From a bacterium UBP12_UBA5184 (GTDB taxonomy: Bacteria; Vulcanimicrobiota; Vulcanimicrobiia; Vulcanimicrobiales; Vulcanimicrobiaceae), in the NCBI GenBank assembly GCA_002413145.1, contig DHWK01000109.1, positions 24,577-29,588 on the forward strand: a DNA stretch of 5,012 bases, given 5' to 3'. The translations under genes were made by a program, and so were the position numbers. Positions 1 to 5,012 of this stretch are shown in pieces; positions within the stretch are counted from its first letter, which is position 1; the number at the start of each line of letters is the position of its first letter. Under the pieces are notes generated by a model. That model searched no databases. It was not told the origin of the DNA and saw only the letters and a list, made by a program, of their open reading frames with translations.

Positions 1-2
1 AC

Positions 3-350
3 CCCGCCGGGCTCGTCGCCGCACGCCTCGCAGGCGTCGATCTGTTCGCGGCGCTCGTCGACGACTCGAACGAGCCGCAGACCGTGGCCCTCGCGCGGAC
101 CCGCGCCGCCGAACTGCGGCTCTACCTTATCGTCTGCGGCCGCGACGGGACGCGCGCCTTTGCGGTCGATCCCGACGGCGCAGTCGTCGCCGGGACGTAC
201 GGCGAGTACCGCGTGGCCGGATTCAACTACGACCCCTCCCGAGCCGAGGCAACGACGCTCGCGCCCCACACCGATGTGCTGCGTGGGCTGCAAACCGCGG
301 CGTCGGTGCGCGCCCGCTCCCGTCAAAAGGATTCCACCCTTGCAAAGTGA
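3..350 (+). CDS. C-terminal fragment of a probable carbon-nitrogen hydrolase (nitrilase superfamily), 5' end outside the window
   Basis: The frame is open from base 3 to the TGA at 348-350, giving 115 residues of a protein that begins before the window. The fragment reads like the last third of a nitrilase-superfamily enzyme. A stretch resembling 'R-x-R-A-x-E' (residues about 30-35) is followed by a hydrophobic strand ending CGRDG, then FAVDPDGAVVAGTYGE, which matches the family pattern in which a Ser/Phe-rich strand leads into a 'DPDG-x-V-x-A' turn and a final strand. Such enzymes hydrolyse non-peptide C-N bonds (nitriles, amides, carbamoyl groups) with a Glu-Lys-Cys triad. All three catalytic residues would lie upstream of the window, so activity and substrate cannot be judged. 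The tail after about residue 95 is polar and Arg/Ser-rich, which is typical of a loose C-terminus. Its last 11 bases overlap the next gene, suggesting co-translation. A GTG at 84 could start a shorter frame, but homology-like sequence continues upstream of it. The family call is from memory of motifs and is moderately sure. Confidence 0.55.
   Translation, partial: PAGLVAARLAGVDLFAALVDDSNEPQTVALARTRAAELRLYLIVCGRDGTRAFAVDPDGAVVAGTYGEYRVAGFNYDPSRAEATTLAPHTDVLRGLQTAASVRARSRQKDSTLAK
325..330 (+). promoter_or_regulatory. Ribosome binding site deciding a TTG start
   Basis: AAAAGG lies 9 bases before TTG at 340-342, inside the end of the preceding reading frame. It supports TTG 340 as the start of the DUF4337-like gene rather than the earlier in-frame ATG at 160, which would add 60 Arg/Pro-rich residues that look like a shadow of the upstream gene. 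Confidence 0.55.
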
Positions 351-948
351 GTTCGACGCGCACCACGCCATCGAGGAGACGCAGGAGCGGACCGAACACG
401 CCCACGGCGGCGGAGCCTCGCGCAACATCCTGTTGCTGGCAGCCCTCATCGCCGTCGTCGCGGCGATCGCGAGCCTGTTCGCTAACCAGCGCGCCACCGC
501 CGCGCTCCAGGCCAAGAACGACGCGATTCTGGCGCAAGCCAAAGCGAGCGACGCCTACAACTTCTATCAGGCGCGCAGCATCAAGTCGCACCTCTACGAC
601 GCCGTTATCGGCGCGGCGGCGTCCCTCTCGCCGTCCGCCAGGAAGCAGCTAACCGCGACGATGGCGCACGAGGGCCGCGACCAGAAGAAACTGCTCGCCG
701 AAGCGCAGGGCTACGAGAAGCAGGTCGAGGCCAACCAGCGCAAATCCGAGGAACTGATGTATTCGCACGAGGTCCTCGAAGCGAGCGTGACGTTCTTCGA
801 GGTCGCGATTGCGATTACGTCGATCGCCGGCATCACCAACTCACGGCTCTTGGTCGTCGTCGGGCTCAGCGCCGCCGGCATCGGCATCGTCCTGGCAGTC
901 TGGGGTTTCATCCCTCCCACGCTGCACGCCGTTGCCACGAAAGGCTGA
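340..948 (+). CDS. DUF4337-like membrane protein, TTG start
   Basis: The protein has 202 residues from the TTG at 340. Residues 1-29 are polar and histidine-containing (H8, H9, H20, H22), and are followed by a transmembrane helix at about 30-48. A long, probably helical segment (49-140) is rich in Ala, Gln, Lys and Glu and may form a coiled coil. It contains the stretch A69-Y86 (ASD...FYQARSIKSHLY), which I recognise as the signature of the DUF4337 family. Two further hydrophobic helices follow at about 149-166 and 170-191, the last ending WGFIPP before a short tail. The predicted layout is three membrane spans with the helical segment between spans 1 and 2. DUF4337 proteins have no established function that I know of. 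The gene overlaps the preceding frame by 11 bases and sits 31 bases before tldD, so co-transcription is likely. The family call rests on the signature and the topology. The start is less certain than the family. Confidence 0.75.
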   Translation: MQSEFDAHHAIEETQERTEHAHGGGASRNILLLAALIAVVAAIASLFANQRATAALQAKNDAILAQAKASDAYNFYQARSIKSHLYDAVIGAAASLSPSARKQLTATMAHEGRDQKKLLAEAQGYEKQVEANQRKSEELMYSHEVLEASVTFFEVAIAITSIAGITNSRLLVVVGLSAAGIGIVLAVWGFIPPTLHAVATKG

Positions 949-979
949 CGCAGCACCGTAGCGAACGGCGGCTGGCGGC

Positions 980-2440
980 ATGGACCGATACACGTTTGAC
1001 GCAGCGGCGCAAAGAGCGCTCGATACCGCGCGGACCCGCGGAGCCGCATACGCCGACGTCCGCTTCGAAGACGGCCGCAGCGAACGCATCGAGGTGCGCA
1101 ACGGCGTCGTCGTGACGCTCAGCGACGACCGGACCACCGGTTACGGCATCCGCGCGCTGTACGACGGGGCCTGGGGTTTTGCGGCCAGCGACGATCTCAG
1201 CGACGCCGGAATCGACGCGACGGCCGCGCGCGCGGTCGCGATAGCGCAGGCCGGCGCAGCGGTCGCGGCGCGACGTTTCGGTGAAGCGCCGCGCGAGCAC
1301 TACGTCGCTCGCTACGCAACGCCGATCGAACGCGCGCCGAGCGACGTGCCGCTCGGAGAACGCGTGGCCCACCTGCTCGAGGTCGAGCGCTTGCTGCACG
1401 CGCCGAAGCGCGTCAGCGTCGGCCGTGCCTGGATCGACGCCTGGCGCAACGATAAGGAGTTCTACAGCACGACGGGTTCCAAGATCGGCCAGCTCTTGTA
1501 CCAAACCGGCAGTGGCATCAGCGCGCTCGCCGTCGGCGAACGCGACGCCCAAGATCGTACGTTTCCGGGCGACGTCGGCCTATACAAAGCGGGCGGCTGG
1601 GAAGTCGTTAGCGAGGCGCGTTTGGCCGACAACGCCGCACGCATCGGCGAAGAAGCGAGCCGGCTGCTCGATGCTCCGCAATGCGCCTCTGGGGAGATGG
1701 ACATCGTGCTCGGCGGTTCGCAAGTCTCGCTGCAGATCCACGAGTCCTGCGGCCACGCGGCCGAACTCGATCGGATCATGGGCTGGGAGGCGAATTTCTC
1801 GGGGACGAGTTTCCTCGATCCGAAACTGCTGGGCCAGTTGCAATACGGTTCCGACAAGGTCACGATCGTCATCGACAACACGCTGCGCGGCGCGCTCGCG
1901 ACCGTCGCCTACGACGACGAGGGAAGCAAGAGCGTACGCAGCGACATCATCCGCGACGGGATGCTCGTCGGCTTCGAGATGTCGCGCGACACCGCGCGTA
2001 CGATCGGCCGCGAAACCAACGCCTGCGTCCGCGCGCAGAACTGGCGCCACATCCCCATGATCCGAATGTGCAATCTGAATCTGCTGCCCGGCGACGTCCC
2101 ATTCGAAGCCCTCTTCGAGGGGATCCGCGACGGCGTCTACATGGAGTCGAACCGCTCGTGGTCGATCGACGACCACCGCCTGAACTTTCAGTTCGGCTGC
2201 GAGATCGGCTGGGAAATCAAGCACGGCAAACGCGGGCGGATGGTCAAGAATCCGACGTACGCCGGCGTGACGCCGCTCTTTTGGAACTCGTGCGACGCGA
2301 TCGCCGACGAGCGTTCCTGGTTCCCGTGGGGGACTCCGAACTGCGGCAAGGGCGAGCCGATGCAAACCGGTCGCACGTCGCAGGCTGCGGCGCCGGCGCG
2401 TTTCCGGAACATTCGCGTCGGCGTCGGTTACGATGGATAA
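980..2440 (+). CDS. tldD: TldD-like metalloprotease subunit (TldD/PmbA family)
   Basis: This 486-residue protein is close in length to Escherichia coli TldD (about 481). In known pairs TldD is the metal-binding subunit of the TldD/TldE heterodimer, a cytoplasmic peptidase that degrades unfolded peptides. In E. coli it trims the microcin B17 leader and degrades CcdA. Visible here are an N-terminal TldD domain (about 20-90, with ADVRFEDGRSERIEVRNG), a middle domain (about 115-225), and a C-terminal domain from about 239. The C-terminal domain opens with the metal motif HESCGH (H254, E255, H259) and continues ELDRIMGWEANFSGTSF. The third metal ligand expected from the E. coli structure is present as C455 in NCGKGEP, close to the C-terminus. 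The family tail ARFRNIRVGVG is intact. An in-frame TAG at 959-961 with no other start codon before ATG 980 fixes the start. No clear Shine-Dalgarno sequence is seen, only a G-rich stretch. The gene overlaps the partner subunit gene by 8 bases. The physiological substrate cannot be inferred, because no precursor peptide or toxin-antitoxin gene is in the window. Confidence 0.95.
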   Translation: MDRYTFDAAAQRALDTARTRGAAYADVRFEDGRSERIEVRNGVVVTLSDDRTTGYGIRALYDGAWGFAASDDLSDAGIDATAARAVAIAQAGAAVAARRFGEAPREHYVARYATPIERAPSDVPLGERVAHLLEVERLLHAPKRVSVGRAWIDAWRNDKEFYSTTGSKIGQLLYQTGSGISALAVGERDAQDRTFPGDVGLYKAGGWEVVSEARLADNAARIGEEASRLLDAPQCASGEMDIVLGGSQVSLQIHESCGHAAELDRIMGWEANFSGTSFLDPKLLGQLQYGSDKVTIVIDNTLRGALATVAYDDEGSKSVRSDIIRDGMLVGFEMSRDTARTIGRETNACVRAQNWRHIPMIRMCNLNLLPGDVPFEALFEGIRDGVYMESNRSWSIDDHRLNFQFGCEIGWEIKHGKRGRMVKNPTYAGVTPLFWNSCDAIADERSWFPWGTPNCGKGEPMQTGRTSQAAAPARFRNIRVGVGYDG

Positions 2441-3767
2441 GAGCGCGCGTGAAGCGCTGGCAGCGCGCGTCTTGGAGTTAGCCGGCGGCGGCGCCGAGGG
2501 CGAGGCGATCGTCTTTACCGCTAACGACGGGCTCACGCGCTTCACACAGAACGCGATCCACCAAAACGTCGCGCACGCCGAGACGACCTTGCGACTGCGG
2601 GCGGTCCTGGACGGACGCAGCGGCGTCGCGTCGAGCAACGCCCTCGACGACGCGGCCTTGCGCGAGTTGGTCGCGCGCGCCGCCGAGATGGCGCGGCTCG
2701 CTCCACGTGACGACGTCTTTCCCGGGCTGCCGCGCGGCGGCCCGACCGAAGCGCCGAGGGACGCGTTCGTCGCGGCGACGGCGCAAGCGTCGCCCGATCT
2801 GCGCGCACGGCTCGCCGGAGAGATTTTCGGGGTCGCGGAGCGCGACGGTCTATGGGCCGCCGGTTACGTCAAGACGGGGCGGCATGGAATCACGATCGCC
2901 AACACCCGCGGAACGCTCGCCTCGTTCGACGGGACCGACTGCGGCCTCAACGTCAAACAGAACGGGGCGGACTCGACCGGCTACGCCGAACGCAACGACA
3001 CCGACGTCGCAAGACTCGATGCGGCCGGCGCGGCATCGCACGCCGCTGAGAAGGCGCGACGTTCGCACGCGCCGCAGGCCGTCGAACCCGGCGACTGGAC
3101 CGTCATTCTCGAGCCGGCGGCTTTCGGCGACTTGATCGCTTATCTGGTGGACCACTTTTCGGCGCAGGCGTTCGATGAGGGATCGTCGTTTTTGAGCGAG
3201 GGACTCGATCGGAAATACGTCGCCGAAAACGTCACGATCTACGACGACTACGCGCATCCTCTGGCGCCCTCGATGCCGTTCGATTACGAGGGCGTCCCGA
3301 AGCAGCGCATCGCGCTCTTCGAGCGCGGAGTTGCGAAGAATATCGTCACCGACTCATATTGGGCGGCGAAGCTGAGCCGGCCCAATACGGGCCACGCGAT
3401 GCCCGCGCCCAACGCCGACGGGCCGCTCCCGACCAACGTCGTCGTCGCGAGCGGGGAAAAACCGCTCGCCCAATTGATCGCCGAAACGAAGCGCGGCATC
3501 CTCGTCAGCCGCTTCTGGTACATTCGAACCGTCGACCTACGCAAGGCGGTCGTGACCGGGATGACCCGCGATGGCACGTTTTTGATTGAAAACGGCAAGC
3601 TGGTTCGCGGCGTGCGCAACATGCGCTTCAACCAGAGCATCCTCGCCGCGCTCGCGCACGTCGAATTCTCATCCGAGTCGGCGCGCAGCGGCGGCTATTC
3701 GTACTCGAACGTCATCCCCGCGGCGAAAATCGAAGGCTTTCGCTTCACCAGTTCGACCGAGTTCTAG
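2433..3767 (+). CDS. tldE: TldE/PmbA-like partner subunit (TldD/PmbA family)
   Basis: This 444-residue protein is close in length to E. coli PmbA/TldE (about 450). It has the same three-part layout as its neighbour. The N-terminal domain (about 20-95) contains the family pattern LTRFTQNAIHQN. A middle segment spans about 110-215, and the C-terminal domain starts near GDWTVILEP. At the place where TldD has HExxxH, this protein reads EPAAFGDL (E227-L234), so the metal ligands are missing. This is the known difference between the two subunits and marks it as TldE rather than a second TldD. In the E. coli complex TldE is needed for activity although it does not hold the metal. The C-terminus (SYSNVIPAAKIEGFRFTS) fits the family. 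The ATG at 2433 lies inside the last codons of tldD (ATGGATAA holds both the start and the tldD TAA). With no evident Shine-Dalgarno sequence, translation is probably coupled. It ends 4 bases from the stop of the convergent HD-GYP gene. Confidence 0.94.
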   Translation: MDKSAREALAARVLELAGGGAEGEAIVFTANDGLTRFTQNAIHQNVAHAETTLRLRAVLDGRSGVASSNALDDAALRELVARAAEMARLAPRDDVFPGLPRGGPTEAPRDAFVAATAQASPDLRARLAGEIFGVAERDGLWAAGYVKTGRHGITIANTRGTLASFDGTDCGLNVKQNGADSTGYAERNDTDVARLDAAGAASHAAEKARRSHAPQAVEPGDWTVILEPAAFGDLIAYLVDHFSAQAFDEGSSFLSEGLDRKYVAENVTIYDDYAHPLAPSMPFDYEGVPKQRIALFERGVAKNIVTDSYWAAKLSRPNTGHAMPAPNADGPLPTNVVVASGEKPLAQLIAETKRGILVSRFWYIRTVDLRKAVVTGMTRDGTFLIENGKLVRGVRNMRFNQSILAALAHVEFSSESARSGGYSYSNVIPAAKIEGFRFTSSTEF

Positions 3768-3771
3768 GAAC

Positions 3772-4854
3772 CTAACTCGCTCGCTTCAGGTCGCCGTCGA
3801 TCGCCGGCGCAAGCGGCTGCACGAGGCCGACGAGGGCGTCGACGACGGCGGCATCGAACTGTGCGCCGCGCTCCTCGACGAGCGCCTCGACGGCCTGACG
3901 TGGGGAGAATGCCTCGCGATAGTTATGCGGCGCCGACATCGCGTGGAATGCGTCGGCGACCGCGACGATCCGCGCCGCAAGCGGAATCGCGTCAGCGCAG
4001 AGGCGATCGGGGTATCCGCGGCCGTCGACGCGCTCGTGATGCGCGCGCACGACCGGCGCGACCTCGCACAGCGATGGGACTTGCTCGAGTAACTCGGCGC
4101 CGATGCGGGCGTGGGCGTGCATCTCGGTCCACTGGTCGTCGGAGAGCGGCCCGGCTTTCATAATGATCTCGTTCGAAGTCTTGATCTTTCCGACGTCGTG
4201 CAACGTCCCACACAGCGCCGCGAAGTCTTGCTGGTCCCCGCTGAGCTCCATCGCGCGCGCGATGCGGCGGCACCATTCGCCGACGGCGCGGGCGTGCTCT
4301 GCGGTACCCGGATCGCGAGCCTCGAGCGTCGCGAGCAATGCCGCGACGACGTCGTCGCGAGAGGCCGCCGCGCCGGCGTTCGCGTGTGCTTGGCGGCGTT
4401 CGAGTCGCTCGGCGAGTTCGTGAGCGCGCAGCGCGAGGTACGAACTGACTTCCGGGGAGGCGCCGTGCCGGTCTTGATGGGACGTCGTCAGCGCCGTGAC
4501 GGCGAGCACGACCAACCGAGAACGGAACGACGCCTCTCCGGAAATCAGGGTTGCGTCGATCCACCGATCGAGCGGTTCGCGGTCATTCTTTTCCAGCTCG
4601 AGCGCCAGCTTATCGAAAAGCTGGTTGACGAAGAGGCTCGAGGCCACCGACCGAAAACCTCGCCTGCCCGCCGAAGAACGCAGGAGCGAAGAAACGATCT
4701 GCTTTCGCTCGTCCTCGATATGGGCGACGAGACGGCGTCTTGCCGCGGCCGATATCGGGCATCCACAAAGGTCGTCCCACCTCGCGGCGGCTTCCGAGCG
4801 TCTGAGCTCGTGGACGTAGTCCGGCAGAGATCCCGAGGATCCGGTTCCATCCAT
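3772..4854 (-). CDS. HD-GYP domain protein, predicted cyclic-di-GMP phosphodiesterase
   Basis: This protein has 360 residues. The C-terminal half (about 168-345) is an HD-GYP domain, a family that hydrolyses the second messenger c-di-GMP using a two- or three-metal centre. The metal ligands appear complete: H187, H219-D220 in HDVGK, H248, H272-H273 in HHE, and D301. The GYP signature DGRGYP (D277-P282) is intact. Several less strict positions differ from the usual pattern: A249 where a Pro normally follows the His, and H304, H310 and N311 in the DAFHAM...HNYREAF block, where D, R and P are common. Residues 1-165 are mostly polar and helical, with no transmembrane segment and no sensory domain I can name, so the protein is probably cytoplasmic. 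An in-frame TAG at 4876-4878 with no other start codon before ATG 4854, plus a GGAGGG 8 bases upstream, fixes the start. The gene is convergent to tldE and probably has its own promoter in the repeat-rich region to its right. The domain call is very sure; phosphodiesterase activity is an inference. Confidence 0.96.
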   Translation of the reverse strand: MDGTGSSGSLPDYVHELRRSEAAARWDDLCGCPISAAARRRLVAHIEDERKQIVSSLLRSSAGRRGFRSVASSLFVNQLFDKLALELEKNDREPLDRWIDATLISGEASFRSRLVVLAVTALTTSHQDRHGASPEVSSYLALRAHELAERLERRQAHANAGAAASRDDVVAALLATLEARDPGTAEHARAVGEWCRRIARAMELSGDQQDFAALCGTLHDVGKIKTSNEIIMKAGPLSDDQWTEMHAHARIGAELLEQVPSLCEVAPVVRAHHERVDGRGYPDRLCADAIPLAARIVAVADAFHAMSAPHNYREAFSPRQAVEALVEERGAQFDAAVVDALVGLVQPLAPAIDGDLKRAS

Positions 4855-4862
4855 TCGCGCCG

Positions 4863-4868
4863 CCCTCC
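4863..4868 (-). promoter_or_regulatory. Ribosome binding site of the HD-GYP gene
   Basis: Read on the minus strand this is GGAGGG, 8 bases before the ATG at 4854. It is the strongest Shine-Dalgarno match in the window, and together with the in-frame TAG at 4876-4878 it decides the start of the gene. Confidence 0.8.
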
Positions 4869-4872
4869 ATGG

Positions 4873-4942
4873 CGACTAACTGCTTGGGCCGACTAGCCTG
4901 GGTTCTCTCAGCCGGCTTCCCGAGTTGTCGTCTCGACTAGCC
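4873..4942. repeat. Three copies of a CGACTA core, two extended to CGACTAGCC
   Basis: CGACTAGCC occurs exactly at 4890-4898 and 4934-4942. A shorter relative, CGACTAAC, lies at 4873-4880. The copies start 17 and 44 bases apart, all in the same orientation. On the strand of the HD-GYP gene they read GGCTAGTCG and GTTAGTCG, with the nearest copy about 20 bases before the start codon. Such spacing would suit a repressor or activator site, but chance recurrence is possible. Confidence 0.4.
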
Positions 4943-4955
4943 CGATTCCTGAGAG
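4905..4955. repeat. Inverted repeat CTCTCAG / CTGAGAG
   Basis: The left arm CTCTCAG (4905-4911) is the exact reverse complement of the right arm CTGAGAG (4949-4955), with 37 bases between them. The arms could pair in RNA of either strand or be two half-sites. The right arm falls inside the interval enclosed by the longer inverted repeat at 4922-4991, so the two pairings cross. Confidence 0.45.
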
Positions 4956-4991
4956 GAGAAGGCTCGGGCCCGAGCAAGCCGAGACGAACTC
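4922..4991. repeat. Imperfect 12-base-pair inverted repeat enclosing a palindrome
   Basis: GAGTT (4922-4926) and CGTCTCG (4929-4935) on the left are complementary to CGAGACG (4980-4986) and AACTC (4987-4991) on the right, with only the two bases GT (4927-4928) unpaired. The enclosed interval contains the perfect palindrome at 4962-4975. Confidence 0.5.
4962..4975. repeat. 14-base perfect palindrome
   Basis: GCTCGGGCCCGAGC is self-complementary over all 14 bases. As DNA it could be a dimeric regulator site. As RNA it could form a short stem only with a very tight loop. There is no T-run after it on either strand, so it does not look like an intrinsic terminator. Confidence 0.55.
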
Positions 4992-5012
4992 TTAGATCGG
5001 GATCGCGTCGAG

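Larger units (their letters stand above)
4855..5012 (-). other. Non-coding, repeat-rich upstream region of the HD-GYP gene
   Basis: No reading frame with a plausible start and ribosome binding site runs into or through these 158 bases. On the plus strand an AGGAG-like stretch near 4954-4958 is not followed by ATG, GTG or TTG before the window ends. The region must hold the promoter of the HD-GYP gene if that gene is transcribed on its own, but I could not pick out a convincing -35/-10 pair. It is dense in inverted and direct repeats (listed separately), which could be protein-binding sites or a structured mRNA leader. Confidence 0.5.

Noticed and set aside
908..1552. Minus-strand open frame opposite the start of tldD
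   Set aside because: Shadow frame: no recognisable motifs, and the plus strand carries the certain TldD N-terminal domain.
1739..1756. Cysteine inside the TldD metal motif (HESCGH) as a possible unusual ligand
   Set aside because: Cys at this place is, as I recall, found in many TldD-family members (HEACGH-like forms), so it is not special.
1580..2638. Long minus-strand open frame (352 codons) opposite tldD and the start of tldE
   Set aside because: It is rich in Arg, Ala, Val and Asp as expected for the complement of a GC-rich gene, resembles no family, and lies opposite a certain gene.
4111..4896. Plus-strand open frame (261 codons) opposite the HD-GYP gene
   Set aside because: Arg-rich low-complexity translation, no ribosome binding site of note, and the opposite strand encodes a clear HD-GYP domain.
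4895..4925. Minus-strand resemblance to riboswitch pieces (GGCTGAGAG followed by AACCC as in TPP; GGGAAGCCGG as in cobalamin leaders)
   Set aside because: Only short fragments match. The second conserved half of the TPP element and the other conserved cobalamin boxes are not found at suitable spacing.
4949..5012. Possible gene start on the plus strand after the AGGAG-like stretch
   Set aside because: No ATG, GTG or TTG follows before the end of the window.

Overview
This is a GC-rich bacterial chromosomal segment, almost fully packed with genes. It holds a gene fragment at the left edge, three complete genes on the plus strand, one complete convergent gene on the minus strand, and about 160 non-coding bases at the right edge. 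Gene architecture, a GGAGGG ribosome binding site and HD-GYP signalling all point to a bacterium. The species cannot be fixed from the sequence. A high-GC lineage such as Vulcanimicrobiota/Eremiobacterota, Actinomycetota or Chloroflexota is possible, but that is only a guess.

Left part (1-948): the C-terminal end of what looks like a carbon-nitrogen hydrolase (nitrilase superfamily) overlaps by 11 bases a small membrane protein of the DUF4337 type, which starts at TTG 340. After a 31-base gap comes the core of the window (980-3767): a TldD-like metalloprotease subunit and its TldE/PmbA-like partner, whose genes overlap by 8 bases. TldD carries the HExxxH metal motif and the C-terminal cysteine. 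TldE lacks the metal motif. This is the expected arrangement of the heterodimeric TldD/TldE peptidase. The four genes run in one direction with short gaps or overlaps and could be one operon, but nothing shows that the first two share a function with the peptidase.

Right part (3772-4854, minus strand): an HD-GYP domain protein, predicted to be a cyclic-di-GMP phosphodiesterase, with an unrecognised helical N-terminal half. It meets tldE tail to tail across only 4 bases. Its upstream region (4855-5012) has a good ribosome binding site. It also has an unusual density of inverted and direct repeats: a 14-base perfect palindrome, two interleaved inverted repeats and three copies of a CGACTA core. 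This is the least explained part of the window.

I see no mobile elements, CRISPR arrays, tRNA or rRNA genes, and no clear new system. The best leads are the repeat-rich leader of the HD-GYP gene and the departures from consensus in that protein's catalytic domain.
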